Below, piece after piece: positions 1-10,223 of a stretch of DNA of 64,000 nt. Made by a program: the position numbers and the translations under genes. This stretch comes from Melampsora larici-populina 98AG31 (taxonomy: Eukaryota > Basidiomycota > Pucciniomycetes > Pucciniales > Melampsoraceae). Position 1 is the first letter of the stretch; every line of letters begins with the position of its first letter. The stretch is from positions 84,233 to 148,232 of the forward strand of contig NW_006768766.1 in assembly GCF_000204055.1 (NCBI RefSeq), in the 5' to 3' direction. Under the pieces are notes generated by a model. The model was not told the DNA's origin and did no database searches. It saw only the letters and a list, made by a program, of their open reading frames with translations.

Positions 1-640
1 CAGAAAATATTATCTTTCTTGTAGTGTTAAGAGGCTTCTTGACATCCGTCATGAATCCTTGAAGATCAGACCCATCTCAAGACAAAGTGAAAAGTTGAGA
101 GAAGACACGTCCGCGATTTCGAGCTTTAGTAGATGCAAAGTGAGCTATGATGGTCTTCCATAGTTCAATAGGGTTTCTTCTGTTCGATTCATTGATTAGC
201 AACTCCGAAATGCGGTCACTAAGTTTTAAACGAAGAAATCCAAGTAGATATTTGCATCTAAGGTCATAGGTGGCTCTGAGGACAGGGTCAGTAGGTACAG
301 GTTCAATACCATCGACGATTCCATCAAGATTCTTCAAGATAATGTATGCTTCGACTTTAAGGTACCAGGTGGAGAAATTATCTTCAGTAAGAATAGGAAC
401 TCCTGAATTAGAGTCTGAAGTGCTGGAGTTGAACTCGGTAGTCAAAAGTGCACCAGACATCGTGGTAGGAGGAATGAGTGTTCCTGGATTGAATGTTGAC
501 TCGGTGTTTATGCCGGTAGGCGTTGATGATTGTGAAGAATTAGGTGAGTTTGGATTACTGAAATTGGATTCGAAATTGGTATCGAGATCCGGAAGTGAAG
601 CTGGAGTACTCGGTAGTTCTTCAGAGCTTGGATTGCTCAT
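1..640 (-). pseudogene. Copia-0 gag, interrupted by a TGA stop, continuing past the window edge
   Basis: From the ATG at 640 the minus strand encodes a Ser/Pro/Asn-rich N-terminus, then a copia-type Gag domain. Recognisable parts are the LTEDNFSTWYLKVEAY segment around residue 85 and an ELWKTIIAHFAS segment around residue 160. The frame meets TGA at 77-79 after SQLFTLS. It then continues in the same frame with DGSDLQGFMTDVKK to the window edge, which is what copia Gag normally has next. The TGA is therefore a nonsense mutation inside gag, not its natural end. Gag would form the virus-like particle. No zinc knuckle is reached inside the window. Confidence 0.75.
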
Positions 641-676
641 AGAGTTGATAAATGAGATTTGTTGGATTTAGGGCAG

Positions 677-693
677 CTCTGGGCTCATAACCT
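677..693 (-). promoter_or_regulatory. Primer binding site matching the anticodon arm of initiator tRNA-Met
   Basis: The plus-strand text CTGGGCTCATAACC is the anticodon arm of eukaryotic initiator tRNA-Met. The element, read on the minus strand, therefore has the complementary GGTTATGAGCCCAG directly after its 5' LTR. Drosophila copia and yeast Ty5 are known to prime reverse transcription with a half-tRNA ending in this anticodon loop. The match and its position between LTR and gag support the same priming here. It differs from the other two copia elements in the window, which match a tRNA 3' end. Confidence 0.75.
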
Positions 694-706
694 ATAAAGG
701 TGAAAG

Positions 707-1002
707 CTTTAGGAAGCACGAAGTGTTCTCAGCAAAGAGTGGAGAACACGAGTCAAGTAAAGTGAAGTACCTTTAGGAAGCACGAAGTGTTCTCAGCAAA
801 GAGTGGAGAACACAAGTCAAGTAAAGTGAAGTACCTGATGGTACGAGAAACAAAAGAATAAGAATGGATTACTAAAGTAATATCATCAACTCATAAAGAC
901 AAACCTTTAGGAAGCACGAAGTGTTCTCAGCAAAGAGTGGAGAACACGAGTCAAGTAAAGTGAAGTACCTGATGGTACGAGAAACAAAAGAATAAGAATG
1001 GA
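707..1002 (-). repeat. Copia-0 LTR repeat modules, order A-A-B-A-B
   Basis: A 64-bp unit A occurs at 707-770, 771-834 and 905-968, nearly identical. A 34-bp unit B follows the second and third copies at 835-868 and 969-1002. On the minus (sense) strand unit A begins GTAC and ends AAAG, and every module junction reads AG|GT. The same layout with unrelated sequence occurs in the LTRs of Copia-1 and Copia-2. Confidence 0.85.
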
Positions 1003-1336
1003 TGAAGAAGGAAAAACAAGAGGAAGAATCATTCATTCTTATATGTGTAGATTCTCGTATAACCATGGTACAAGAAATGGATTGTAGAAGGAAGCAAAAA
1101 GTAACAACATCATAGGATAATTGATTATGATGTCATGACTAAAAACAGAGAGAATTAATTATCTTTATAACAATTACAAACGCTTGATTCATCAACAATT
1201 TTTTTATTTCACCCATCCATTAAGTACTCCACTAGGACTTGATCAATCAGTTTCCCTACTTTGACTCCTTATCCTTCCACTTGATCATTATTATTCCTAT
1301 TTTTTGGAACTGTTATCTTTTTTCATTCTTGTTGTT

Positions 1337-4186
1337 ATGTCTAGTAGTAGCAGCCCTGAATCCTTGGATCAACAGTTGCAGTCCTCAAGACCGCCTGTAT
1401 TGTCAACACCTGTTTGTTGTTCAACCAGGCTACCAACACCTTGCGAGAGATTGCCTGGAATGGTTGTACCCTCTTCTGATAGCCAAACCGTGATCTCTCT
1501 TCCACAAGCTACCGGTTTGAAGCGTAAGAAGAACACCCCGACTGAAAAAACTAATGTTGTGGGATCTTCCCAACAGGCAGACAAGAAGCGGAAGAAATCA
1601 CCTTCTGTGTTGTCTAAGGTGAGTGATTGTACAATGTTTACAATAACAATGTACATTTATACTGATGATACCTTTAATTGGATAGCCACTGGGTAATGAT
1701 GAATCAGATAAGCCACTGGAATGCAAAATGAATCAAGATTCCAACAATGGCCTCACTTATTGTCAGAAAGCAAAGATTTTGGAATCTAGTGATGGTGACG
1801 AGGAAGGGGACAAGGGGCCTGAGTATGAACCTGTTGAGGATCATTTTGGAACCCCAGTTTATGAAGGAACTGATGTAACTTTAATACCTTTCAATCAAAG
1901 GTGTCATTATGTGGTTTGAAGATAACTGTACTTACTTATCCTTTCCTTTTTTATGTTTTCTTCTCAATTGACAGAATCAAGACCTGCCTCTGGTGGCTTA
2001 CCTGTGTCTCTGGTGCCAGAAGAAAGTGCAAATCTCTGCTGATTCAAAGTCCAACCTCAAGACACATTGTGATGGATACAACAAAAACAATGTCAATCCC
2101 CGTGTCAACAGCGGCAGAAAGCTAATGACAGTGGCCTGCTATTGCCACCATCTGCTTTTGAAGTCAAAGTTGTTGCAGCAGGTCAAAAACAGATGTCAGA
2201 CTTTTTCAGCAGCAACCTCCCCTTCAAGAACAAGGTACTTGACCAGATTCTCAAAGTCTGGATTCTATCTGAGGTGTTCCCTTGGAATTGCATTGAGGAT
2301 TCTTTGCTACACCTTGCCTTTTGGTATGCTTGACAAGATTCAAAGATCTTTGGATGTATGTGGGTGGCTAGAGAAGCGGCTGGTATGTACACATCATTTC
2401 AAGCCACAGTGTTGAAAGAAATCACTGTCAGTATTTTTCCATTTAGAAAATGTTATTCAATTTGATTGTGACTGACTAACATTTCAATTACTTGTTTGTA
2501 ACTGACAGAACAATGTTGGGAAGTTCACCTTTATACACTATGGTTGGACAACACACAACAACATACATGCCTTTTAGGGGCCGCTGTGACATTCATTGAT
2601 GCAGATTGGAATTATCAGGTACACCATCTAACCCTTAAGTTGATCCCTTGGCATCACAAGGGGGTTTGGATTGCACAGCCTTTGGTACATTTTATGAAGA
2701 AGCATAACCTTCAATATAAGATAAGTTTCACTCCTTCAAATTTTTCTAATGTTGTTTAATTTTATTTTTGTTGCCTCTTTTTCTATCTTTATAGTATCCA
2801 TATGCTTGCGCAGGTGACTGATTCAGGGTCTAACAACATCACAATGGCCAATGAAATGCACACTCAATTCCTGCTACATGAAGAAATCAAAGAATATCTG
2901 GACAAGAACAAAGACCATGAGAACAAAGAAAATAAGGATCAATCCAGCCTTCAGTACACTTGGAACCCAAGTACTGACTACGCCAGATGCTTCCTCCACA
3001 AGAATTCTTCAACGGTAAAAAGACGTTTGGAAAAACTTGGTTGTACATCTTCTTTGCAATTGCAGGACCGTGAAGATATCTTGGGTGTATTTCCCTTCTC
3101 AGGAACCTTGCCAGTCATTGCTGAAGAGAATGAGGACACTCTCAATAACGACCCTTTGACACCCATTGTAATCAACCTAGCTGATGATAACCACAATGCA
3201 CCTGAAGAGGCTGAAACCAATCATGGCTCTGAAGACGATGAATATACAGATGACGTGCCGGACTACAATGACCAATCTGAAAATCAAACGGACAACCTTG
3301 AACCTACATTTGAGGTAGCTCCAGATCTCACAAGTAGTTATCACACAACTGCTTCAAGAAAGCATGCAATTTGCCTAAATGACCTTATCAGCAAGGTAAG
3401 TAACAAATTTGACTTCATCTCTTGGTCAATTTCATCTCACTAATCCTTTCAATGCTAACTTCCAACTCAGGCCAACTTCATATCACGTTGTGTGGTTAGG
3501 TCTGTTGCATGGAGGCGACACTTTTCAGGAATAGCAAGTATTATGAATTTGAAAGTTCTACCTTTGACTCCCGGTTACAATGCCACTTGTTGGAATACGG
3601 AATTTGATTCACTTAATTGGAGTGTCCAGGCATGCAAAGTGAGTGTTTATAAAACTTTAACTTATATTTTATTGCAATTGATAACATGTTTGTATTGTCA
3701 GATTGTTAACAAACTTTTAGCTGATGATCTCAAACTTGTGAAAAAAAGAAACATCAAAAGGGCAATCGAAAGGCACATGGATACTTTCATGAAATTTTCT
3801 TTGCCCCAGACAACTGGTCTGCCCTTGAGGAGTTGACAATGGAACTCACTGTAAGTGTGTTACAAAAGATTTTCCCTCATCTGAACCTCCATCTGACTAT
3901 CACATGTTCCAAAAGCCTTTTCTGGATTTAACTAAGCAAATGGAGGGTGATAGACGCACAGGTTGCTTGGTAATTCCCGAGTTTTACACCCTCAAGGTCC
4001 ATCTTGCCTTGCGGGTTGAGGAACTAGCAATGGGCAACACTCTTTTGTCCATGGTCCGATTGATGCAATCACCAGTTGATAAGTATTTCAAGGAGGCTTT
4101 GGCGTGTGATACCACAGTCATGACCACCCTCCTAAACCCACTTTTCCGCCTACAATTCTTTGAACAAGCTTTTGTATTGGAAGTTC
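1337..4186 (+). pseudogene. hAT1 transposase, N-terminal and central part
   Basis: Spliced pieces read as a rust-type hAT transposase. They are a Ser-rich, Lys-rich N-terminus (MSSSSSPESLDQ at 1337, intron donor near 1620), a BED-type finger (LCLWCQKK...LKTHCDG near 2000-2070), an LKLIPWHHKG segment (about 2635) and TDSGSNN (about 2817) carrying a catalytic-type Asp. Further downstream are FLHKNSSTVKRRLEKLG (about 2990), LTKQMEGDRRTG (about 3930) and a LLNPLFRLQFFEQAF stretch (about 4135). In-frame stops at 2331-2333 (TGA after FWYA) and 2575-2577 (TAG after IHAF) show decay. Coding stops at 4186, where the G-alpha carrier begins. The same protein architecture occurs on the minus strand in hAT2. 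Confidence 0.8.
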
Positions 4187-4425
4187 CAACGCCACCGGCG
4201 CTCCGCCCGAGATAGCGGCAGCGGCGCGGTAGCACAGCGCGCGCTCCGCTCGCGCTATGCCTTTTTTTATATAGCGGGTCCCGGGTTTCACTATAGCTAT
4301 GGTGAAACCTGGAGGCATATAGCGGTTTTGAGATCCGCTCTCTATAGCGGTATTTCGCTGTGCTATGGCACAGCGACCGCGAGCGCATATCAACAGGGCG
4401 CCTCAGAGCGCCCCTTAGTGCCTCA
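4187..4425. repeat. GC-rich subterminal block of Pack-1, left side
   Basis: This block is strikingly GC-rich in an AT-rich window and dense in GCTCCGC, AGCGG and GCGCTATG motifs in both orientations. It includes a stem-loop pairing GGTTTCAC with GTGAAACC (about 4284-4311). The inner edge at about 4397-4420 has GGGCGC and GCGCC motifs like those at the inner edge of the right-side block (11833-11855). Arrays of short subterminal motifs are typical transposase-binding regions of hAT-like elements; that role is inferred here. Confidence 0.65.
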
Positions 4426-4735
4426 GAGAACGGGTGATTGTGGTTCCGTGGCCCGTGGGTAATCTCCAGATCAGACTACCCACCTCAACCTCATATTTAC
4501 CACCATCGGTCTCACCACACATTCACCTCCACACCCTCATACCACCAATGACATTCACCTCCACGCCTCCAAATCATCCAAAAGGAAGTATCCTTCAAAC
4601 CTTTTTTGGATACTGCTGTTTCCAGATCGAACATACCCACCTCAACCTTGTACCACCAACAATCTCACCACACATTCACCACCATGCTCTCATAAATGTT
4701 TAAACAAAATGAACATCAAATAATTTTATATAACA
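4426..4735. repeat. CCACC-rich stretch with a diverged internal duplication
   Basis: Two diverged copies of a roughly 75-bp CACC-rich segment (about 4469-4545 and 4620-4692) share ACCCACCTCAACC, TCTCACCACACATTCACC and CTCATA. No gene is recognised. The stretch lies between the GC-rich block and the G-alpha fragment. Confidence 0.55.
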
Positions 4736-4739
4736 TCCA

Positions 4740-4834
4740 ATAGAATCATATTGAACCAAGTGAAACAGAGTTATCCAAAGGAATTTTATTTTCAAATACA
4801 ATTCAATCAATGGCAGTGATCTTAGACGTGATGA
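4740..4834 (+). pseudogene. G-protein alpha subunit fragment, part 1 (upstream of Copia-1)
   Basis: The frame reads EPSETELSKGILFSNTIQSM followed by AVILDVM. This corresponds to the helical-domain segment of fungal G-alpha subunits (family pattern: ...FSNTxQSMRxxLDAM...). The frame runs straight into the copia insertion and, after removing Copia-1 and one GATGA copy, continues as KMIEIPLG at 11065. The upstream GTP-binding P-loop (GxGESGKS) is absent, so only the part after it was captured or retained. G-alpha proteins relay GPCR signals at the plasma membrane; this copy cannot, being truncated and split. Confidence 0.8.
4830..4834. repeat. Target-site duplication GATGA, left copy (Copia-1)
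   Basis: GATGA at 4830-4834 directly precedes the LTR, and GATGA at 11060-11064 directly follows the other LTR. A 5-bp duplication is the expected signature of copia integrase. Confidence 0.9.
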
Positions 4835-5670
4835 TGTGAATGTTTTGGAGCCTGAAAACACGGGTCTGATATAAAGCACCTTGGCTTTGATAAGCTACTG
4901 ACTCAACCACACGTTCTAGTAAAAAGGCTTCTGACCTGATATAAAGCACCTTGGCTTTGATAAGCTACTGACTCAACCACACGTTCTAGTAAAAAGGCTT
5001 CTGACCTGTGAGCAGGTTCAGAATAGTAATGTAGAACAAGTTAGTTGAAGTTATCTTAAGCTTCAATAACTGATCTTCGGAGTAGCACAAGAGACAAGAT
5101 TCTCTTCCCAAAGATATAATTTTATTCACCTGATATAAAGCACCTTGGCTTTGATAAGCTACTGACTCAACCACACGTTCTAGTAAAAAGGCTTCTGACC
5201 TACAACACCAAACAAGTTAATAGAGAAAATATAGAGAAAAAGGAGAAAGTTGAATGTACCTGTGAGCAGGTTCAGAATAGTAATGTAGAACGAGTTAGTT
5301 GAAGTTATCTTAAGCTTCGATAACTGATCTTTGGAGTAGCACAAGAGACAAGACTATAAGGTAAATAGAAAACATAAGAAATGAAACATAGAGAAAAGTA
5401 TTGTTAATGATAAAACAGTCAATGAATGAAATAGTGAAATTTACGTACTTCTCTTCCCAAAGATGGGGAAAAGAGAAGTACGATGAGAGAGGATTTTGGT
5501 ATATAAGGAATGAAAACTTTTGATTTGATTAGTTGGGGTAATGTTAATGATCTTCTTTCTTCTCGTCTAAGATTGAATCTTGGTGATGTTCTTCTGGGAT
5601 TGCGAATCACTTGCAGTTAGGTGTTGCTTGTTATGTACATAACTGAGTGCGTCAATTGGAGTTTTCAACA
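4835..5670 (-). repeat. Copia-1 3' LTR
   Basis: This is an 836-bp copy of the LTR at 10224-11059. A 70-bp module A occurs at 4866-4935, 4936-5005 and 5130-5199. A longer module B, beginning CTGTGAGCAGG on the plus strand, occurs at 5006 and about 5261. On the sense strand every junction between modules reads AG|GT. A TATA box (TTATATACC on the minus strand, about 5496-5504) is followed by an inverted repeat (GTACTTCTCTT / AAGAGAAGTAC, 5446-5480). Confidence 0.93.
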
Positions 5671-5678
5671 CCCCCCTT
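5671..5678 (-). promoter_or_regulatory. Copia-1 polypurine tract
   Basis: The plus strand reads CCCCCCTT directly next to the 3' LTR, so the element's sense strand has AAGGGGGG. This purine run is the expected primer for plus-strand DNA synthesis. Copia-2 has the equivalent run at 21845-21852. Confidence 0.85.
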
Positions 5679-5701
5679 CAATCGACAGAATCAAAAGACC
5701 C

Positions 5702-8700
5702 TTACTCGTCAATGTGTTTTAAGCCTATTTGGCGTCTAAACTTGTTGAAGGGCCCAGGATGTAATGGTTTAGTTAGGATATCCGCGATCATGTCTTCTGT
5801 CTTGCAGTGTGTAAGTTTGATGATACCTTCATTAACCTTTTCGCGCAACCAATGGAAGTGAATTTCGATTGCTTTTGTACGTCCGTGTAGAACAGCATCC
5901 TTTGAAAGGTCTATAGCACTCAAGCTATCACAGTTGAGTAGGTAGGGTGTAGGTTGAGTGAAACCAATGGACTCCATAAATCTGGCGAGCCATATCATTT
6001 CGTTGCCCGCTTCATTAGCGGCGCGGTATTCTGCCTCCGTGGATGATTTAGCAACAGTTTGTTGAAGCCGACTCCGCCAGCTGATTGCGCCACCACAAAA
6101 AAGAAAAATGTATCCAGTGGTAGAACGGCGAGTGCTTTTGTCACCTGCCCAGTCCGCGTCGGCAAAGTGTTCTGGGAGAGTATATCCGTTGTTGCTTGAA
6201 ACGGCGGTTGATGCTGTGTTGGTGTAGTGAAGACAGTGGTTGATGGTGCCTGACAAGTATCGCAGGACGTGCTTGAATGCCTCCCAGTGTCGTAAAGAGG
6301 GCTTGTGGAGGTGTTGAGAAAGACATCCCACCGCATATGTAATGTCAGGGCGGGTACATTGATATAGATACATAAGGCTTCCCACACCACTGTTGTATGG
6401 GAGGTTTAGTAAAGCGAACGAGCGAGCCTCGTCATCGGTGGATTTAGTGAGCTTTGTCCCGCCTGGGAAAGGTGTGGATGCAGATTTGCAGTCGGTCATT
6501 CCAAAACGCTCAAGAAGCGAGCGCGTCATTGCCTCCTGACCAATGATGTAGTGGTGATTTGAAGCACGGACAAGTTGAATACCTACCACGCAAGTTGAGA
6601 TGCCTTGGTCTTCCATTGGCCAGAAGGTGCTGATTTCCTTCTTGAATTCTTGAATTTTGTTGCCAGTGATGGCCAAGTCGTCTACGTGTAGGTAGAATAA
6701 ACAAACCTCATTGATGCGTCTTCTGATGTACACACATTCATCAGCGGGTGATTGCTTGAACCCGGCCTTGATGCATTTCTTCTTGAAGTCGTCATTCCAA
6801 TCTCTTGCCGATTGCTTGAGTCCGTATAGCGCCTGATCTACCTCACAGACAAGATCATCATCTTCCTCACCCTCTTCGTAGCCTTCTGGCTGCTCCATAT
6901 AGATTTGTTCTTTGAGTTTGCTATTGAGGAAGGCTGCAATGGCGTCCATAGAATGAATTTCGTAGCCATGATAGGTTGCGAAGGCTACTAGGGCTCGAAA
7001 TGCTGAGGGTTTACCTGTTGGAGCAAAGGTGTCGGTGTAGTCAATGCCGTAGGTTTGTGTATAACCTTTGGCAACAAATCTAGCTTTATATTTATTGATT
7101 GTTCCATCTGGATGTAGCTTGACTTTGAAATGCCATCGGCTGCCTACCACGGGTCTATTAGTTGGTTGTGGTACTAGATGCCATACTTTGCGATCATGCA
7201 TGTTCTGAATTTCCTTGCCGCAGGCTGCTTTCCATTTGTCACGGTCTGAGTTGTTCATTGCCGATTTGAAGTTATGAGGTTCATTAACCAAACAAACAAC
7301 GGTTCCGACAGCGAATGCATACGGGAAGTGATCATGAAGATCCATGAAGGCACCATCGTCATCCCAGTCGGCGAAACTGGCGGAAGGACGATAGCGTTCA
7401 ACAGGGACTCGTTCTCTAGTGGACCGTCTAGGCTGGTATTGAGGGACATCTTCCGTGCGCTGAGGTAGCTCGATAGGTTGAGTAAAAAGGGGTTCAGAGA
7501 CATTTAGGTTTTCTTCCTCCTGGTGCATTCCTTCACCACCAGGGTATGGGACGTCGTCGTTGATTTCCTCGATTGCAGGATTATCAACGGAAGGATCCGG
7601 TAAAAGTGCGTTTTCCTCTTCATCAAAGGACAGGTGCGATAGGTCGAAAGCTTTCATCTTCTTGAGTGGAAAAGATGTTTCTCGAAAAAGAACGTCATGA
7701 GACACGACAATAGTGTTGGATTCAATGATGAAGACCTCATAGTTGAGGTTGTGTTCTGTGTGGCCTAGCAGAATGGCTTGACGTGAAACAGGTTGAAACT
7801 TACCACCGCGAATGGCTTTACGTATTAAAACGTAGCATAAGCAACCGATGGGTTTAACGTGGCTGACGTTGGGTTGTCTTCCATTCCATAATTGGAAAGG
7901 TGTTTTACCTAAAGGAAGCAATGAGGAGATGGTGCGGTTTTTTAAGTAGACAGAAGCTTTAATGGCGTAGATCCAGAATTTGACAGGTAGGTTGGCTTCG
8001 AGCATAATAGCTCGTGCCGGCTCAGTGATAGTCCGATTTGATCTTTCAGCTACACCATTTTCTTCTGGTGTGTAAGTGGCAGTGGTACGGAGGTAGATAC
8101 CCAGATCTTTACAATAGGGCACTAGCATATCGTTGATGAACTCGTAACCATTGTCGAGGGTGAACATCTTGACTTCTGAATTACACTGCCTTTCTACTAG
8201 GGTAATGTATTGCTTGATTTTATTGAAGACAACATCTGCTGATTTGGTGCTTAGACCCACTACATGCCTATATCTTGAAAAGTCATCGGTGAATAACATA
8301 AAATACATGCTTCCATCCACCGCGACTGATCTGATAATACCACTAAGGTCCAGGTGAATGTTTTCTAACAGATTTAAGCTACGGACATGAGTTTTGTTGT
8401 GGGGAATGCGATGGGCTTTAGAAAGATCACAGGGGGTACAAGATAGGCTGTCAGGAATGGACGAGGCTTTAAGATCCAGTCCTATGAGACTTCCATGTAG
8501 CAGCATAGTTTTCATATATTGGACATTCGGGTGACCTAGACGACGGTGCAGATTGAGAACGTTTTCGTCAGTACTGGAGGTGATGGTGTTGGCTTCAGGC
8601 GTTGAAGTGATGTGTTGAATTCTCACCGAGGATCTGAGTAGGTTGACGTTATCACTCAAAGTCCCAGTGAAAGCGCATTTATTGTTCTTGGTGATTATGA

Positions 8701-10186
8701 AACGATTGTCCTTCTTAGTGATGAAATCGTCCTTTAGTAGGATTGTTCCACCAATAAGACTGCGTTTGAGGTCGGGAATGTGCAAGCAATTTTTTAAAGT
8801 AAAGTGATGACCGTCAGGACCTAAGAAATTCACTTCGCCTTTGCCAACAATTTTGAGTGTAGCTTTTCCTCCTGCCATTTTAAGGGAATTATTGGAGCTT
8901 TCCAGGTTATGATAGTTGGTGAACACATGTTTGTCTTTGAACATATGGTGTGAAGCTGCCGTGTCAATAAGCACGTCGATATCGTTTGGTTGCCGATGAT
9001 CATTAGTAATTGACAAGGCTTGAACCGACATGTGGCTGGCGCAAGGACTCATGGAGTTGAAGGCATCTTCGAGTTGCTCGATGGTTGGTTCGTCCTTGAA
9101 GATGGTGGCGGCAGAGGATGATTTGGTGAGATTTCTTGGCGGTTCACCGTTCCATTGACCAAGCTTGACCCTTTGTTCAATCCATTCTCTTTGAAGGTGT
9201 TCGTTGCCAGGTTTCTTAAAGCACATGTCCGGAGTATGATTAATGCCCCTGCATTTCTTTTTAGTGCATTTGTTTTGATTTTTGTTACGAGAATAAGAGT
9301 TAGAGACGAAACTAGCTTCAGCTGAGTGATTCAGAATGGTCGTTTGCTTTGTGACAATTGGGTTCTTCGTTAACATTGCAACGGCGTCCATCCTTTTCTT
9401 TAATTCAGACACAACCAAATCATAATCTTTTATACCAGCAATTGCGATTTCTTTTGCATCTTGAAAGTAGCTGTTGTTTAGGGAGATTAATAACTTTCTG
9501 CCAAGATCTTCATCACTCATTGTTCCGCCTGCTGTTTTGTACTTTGTGACGGCGGTTTGGAAATTTTCGATATGAGTTAAAAGAGGCAGATTGGGGGCTT
9601 GGACAATAAGATTCAAAGAACGTTCTAATAATAATCGAAGTTCTTCAGATCTTCCTGAATGGTGCGTGGTGATAGCCTTCCAAAGTTTTGCTGGTAGGTT
9701 TTGAGTGTCTGGTCCATCGTCTTCATAGATAGTCATCTTAGGCTTGAATCTAGCTCTGTTGATATCGTCCATATTGTTTAGCATCCAGCTTGTAATACAA
9801 GCTCTGCTAACCTCGTCATCGAATTGACTATTTTCAAGTTTGATGGAATCAGAGATTAAGTATTCAGATATGAACATTGATTTTAGTCTTGACTTGATGA
9901 AAGAGGCCCATAGCATGTATGTTTCATCGGTGAGCTTTTTTAGGGATCTATCAAGAGATTGGTTTAAGATCATTGCTTGTTGTTGAACATTCATTTCAAC
10001 TGGTAACGGTGGCATTGATGATGACATGGCTGGTTTAGATAATGGATTAAGAGAGCTGGATTGTGGTGGTGGTCTGAGCGAAGAGGAGATATTGACGGAT
10101 GTGCGATCACCTTCGTTGTCTGAGTTATCAGATGGAGGGATTGGACTGGTCGTTTGTGCGAAGAATTTATCCGGATTCAGACTCAT
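5702..10186 (-). CDS. Copia-1 Gag-Pol polyprotein (intact frame, 1494 aa)
   Basis: This single uninterrupted frame encodes Gag, protease, integrase, reverse transcriptase and RNase H in Ty1/copia order. Approximate residues: zinc-knuckle-like CX4CX4HX4C near 305-320 (two residues longer in the first gap than the usual CX2C), protease DTAASHHM near 406, integrase HHCC finger (HRRLGHP near 545, C..C near 580) and its catalytic D, D, E (HLDLSG near 610, TLDNGYEF near 675, PEENGVAER near 708). Reverse transcriptase YLHVDDL is near 1165. RNase H has ADADWAGD near 1340 and SSTEAEYRA near 1380. All key residues look present, so the protein could be active. Gag and Pol lie in one frame without a visible frameshift site. 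Confidence 0.95.
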   Translation of the reverse strand: MSLNPDKFFAQTTSPIPPSDNSDNEGDRTSVNISSSLRPPPQSSSLNPLSKPAMSSSMPPLPVEMNVQQQAMILNQSLDRSLKKLTDETYMLWASFIKSRLKSMFISEYLISDSIKLENSQFDDEVSRACITSWMLNNMDDINRARFKPKMTIYEDDGPDTQNLPAKLWKAITTHHSGRSEELRLLLERSLNLIVQAPNLPLLTHIENFQTAVTKYKTAGGTMSDEDLGRKLLISLNNSYFQDAKEIAIAGIKDYDLVVSELKKRMDAVAMLTKNPIVTKQTTILNHSAEASFVSNSYSRNKNQNKCTKKKCRGINHTPDMCFKKPGNEHLQREWIEQRVKLGQWNGEPPRNLTKSSSAATIFKDEPTIEQLEDAFNSMSPCASHMSVQALSITNDHRQPNDIDVLIDTAASHHMFKDKHVFTNYHNLESSNNSLKMAGGKATLKIVGKGEVNFLGPDGHHFTLKNCLHIPDLKRSLIGGTILLKDDFITKKDNRFIITKNNKCAFTGTLSDNVNLLRSSVRIQHITSTPEANTITSSTDENVLNLHRRLGHPNVQYMKTMLLHGSLIGLDLKASSIPDSLSCTPCDLSKAHRIPHNKTHVRSLNLLENIHLDLSGIIRSVAVDGSMYFMLFTDDFSRYRHVVGLSTKSADVVFNKIKQYITLVERQCNSEVKMFTLDNGYEFINDMLVPYCKDLGIYLRTTATYTPEENGVAERSNRTITEPARAIMLEANLPVKFWIYAIKASVYLKNRTISSLLPLGKTPFQLWNGRQPNVSHVKPIGCLCYVLIRKAIRGGKFQPVSRQAILLGHTEHNLNYEVFIIESNTIVVSHDVLFRETSFPLKKMKAFDLSHLSFDEEENALLPDPSVDNPAIEEINDDVPYPGGEGMHQEEENLNVSEPLFTQPIELPQRTEDVPQYQPRRSTRERVPVERYRPSASFADWDDDGAFMDLHDHFPYAFAVGTVVCLVNEPHNFKSAMNNSDRDKWKAACGKEIQNMHDRKVWHLVPQPTNRPVVGSRWHFKVKLHPDGTINKYKARFVAKGYTQTYGIDYTDTFAPTGKPSAFRALVAFATYHGYEIHSMDAIAAFLNSKLKEQIYMEQPEGYEEGEEDDDLVCEVDQALYGLKQSARDWNDDFKKKCIKAGFKQSPADECVYIRRRINEVCLFYLHVDDLAITGNKIQEFKKEISTFWPMEDQGISTCVVGIQLVRASNHHYIIGQEAMTRSLLERFGMTDCKSASTPFPGGTKLTKSTDDEARSFALLNLPYNSGVGSLMYLYQCTRPDITYAVGCLSQHLHKPSLRHWEAFKHVLRYLSGTINHCLHYTNTASTAVSSNNGYTLPEHFADADWAGDKSTRRSTTGYIFLFCGGAISWRSRLQQTVAKSSTEAEYRAANEAGNEMIWLARFMESIGFTQPTPYLLNCDSLSAIDLSKDAVLHGRTKAIEIHFHWLREKVNEGIIKLTHCKTEDMIADILTKPLHPGPFNKFRRQIGLKHIDE

Positions 10187-10211
10187 TCAATAGTTGGATC
10201 GTTTGAAATTA

Positions 10212-10223
10212 CTCTCGCTACCA
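10212..10223 (-). promoter_or_regulatory. Copia-1 primer binding site, tRNA 3'-end type
   Basis: The minus strand reads TGGTAGCGAGAG immediately after the 5' LTR, complementary to a tRNA 3' end ...CTCTCGCTACCA including the CCA tail. The GCTACCA end matches initiator tRNA-Met acceptors of other fungi, but the rust tRNA itself is not in this window. Copia-2 has the identical 12-mer. Confidence 0.8.

Larger units (their letters stand above)
1..1197 (-). mobile_element. Copia-0: 5' end of a Ty1/copia retrotransposon, truncated by the window edge
   Basis: This is a Ty1/copia-type LTR retrotransposon on the minus strand, of which only the 5' LTR (about 694-1197), primer binding site and start of gag lie in the window. 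The outer LTR edge is placed at 1197 because the minus strand then starts TGTTGA, like the LTRs of the two complete copia elements at 4835-11059 and 21059-27255 (TGTTGAA). A TATA-like CATATAAG on the minus strand near 1040 fits a promoter. The LTR holds repeated modules, described separately. The target-site duplication cannot be checked because the other end lies outside the window. The gag frame carries a stop codon, so this copy is probably dead. Confidence 0.75.

Noticed and set aside
681..693. A tRNA-Met gene fragment (GGGCTCATAACC)
   Set aside because: Only the anticodon arm is present, next to an LTR end; it is best read as a primer binding site, and no cloverleaf can be formed.
4866..5199. 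CRISPR-like or satellite array in the copia LTRs
   Set aside because: Only three copies of a 70-bp unit, shared by both LTRs of one element, in a eukaryotic context.
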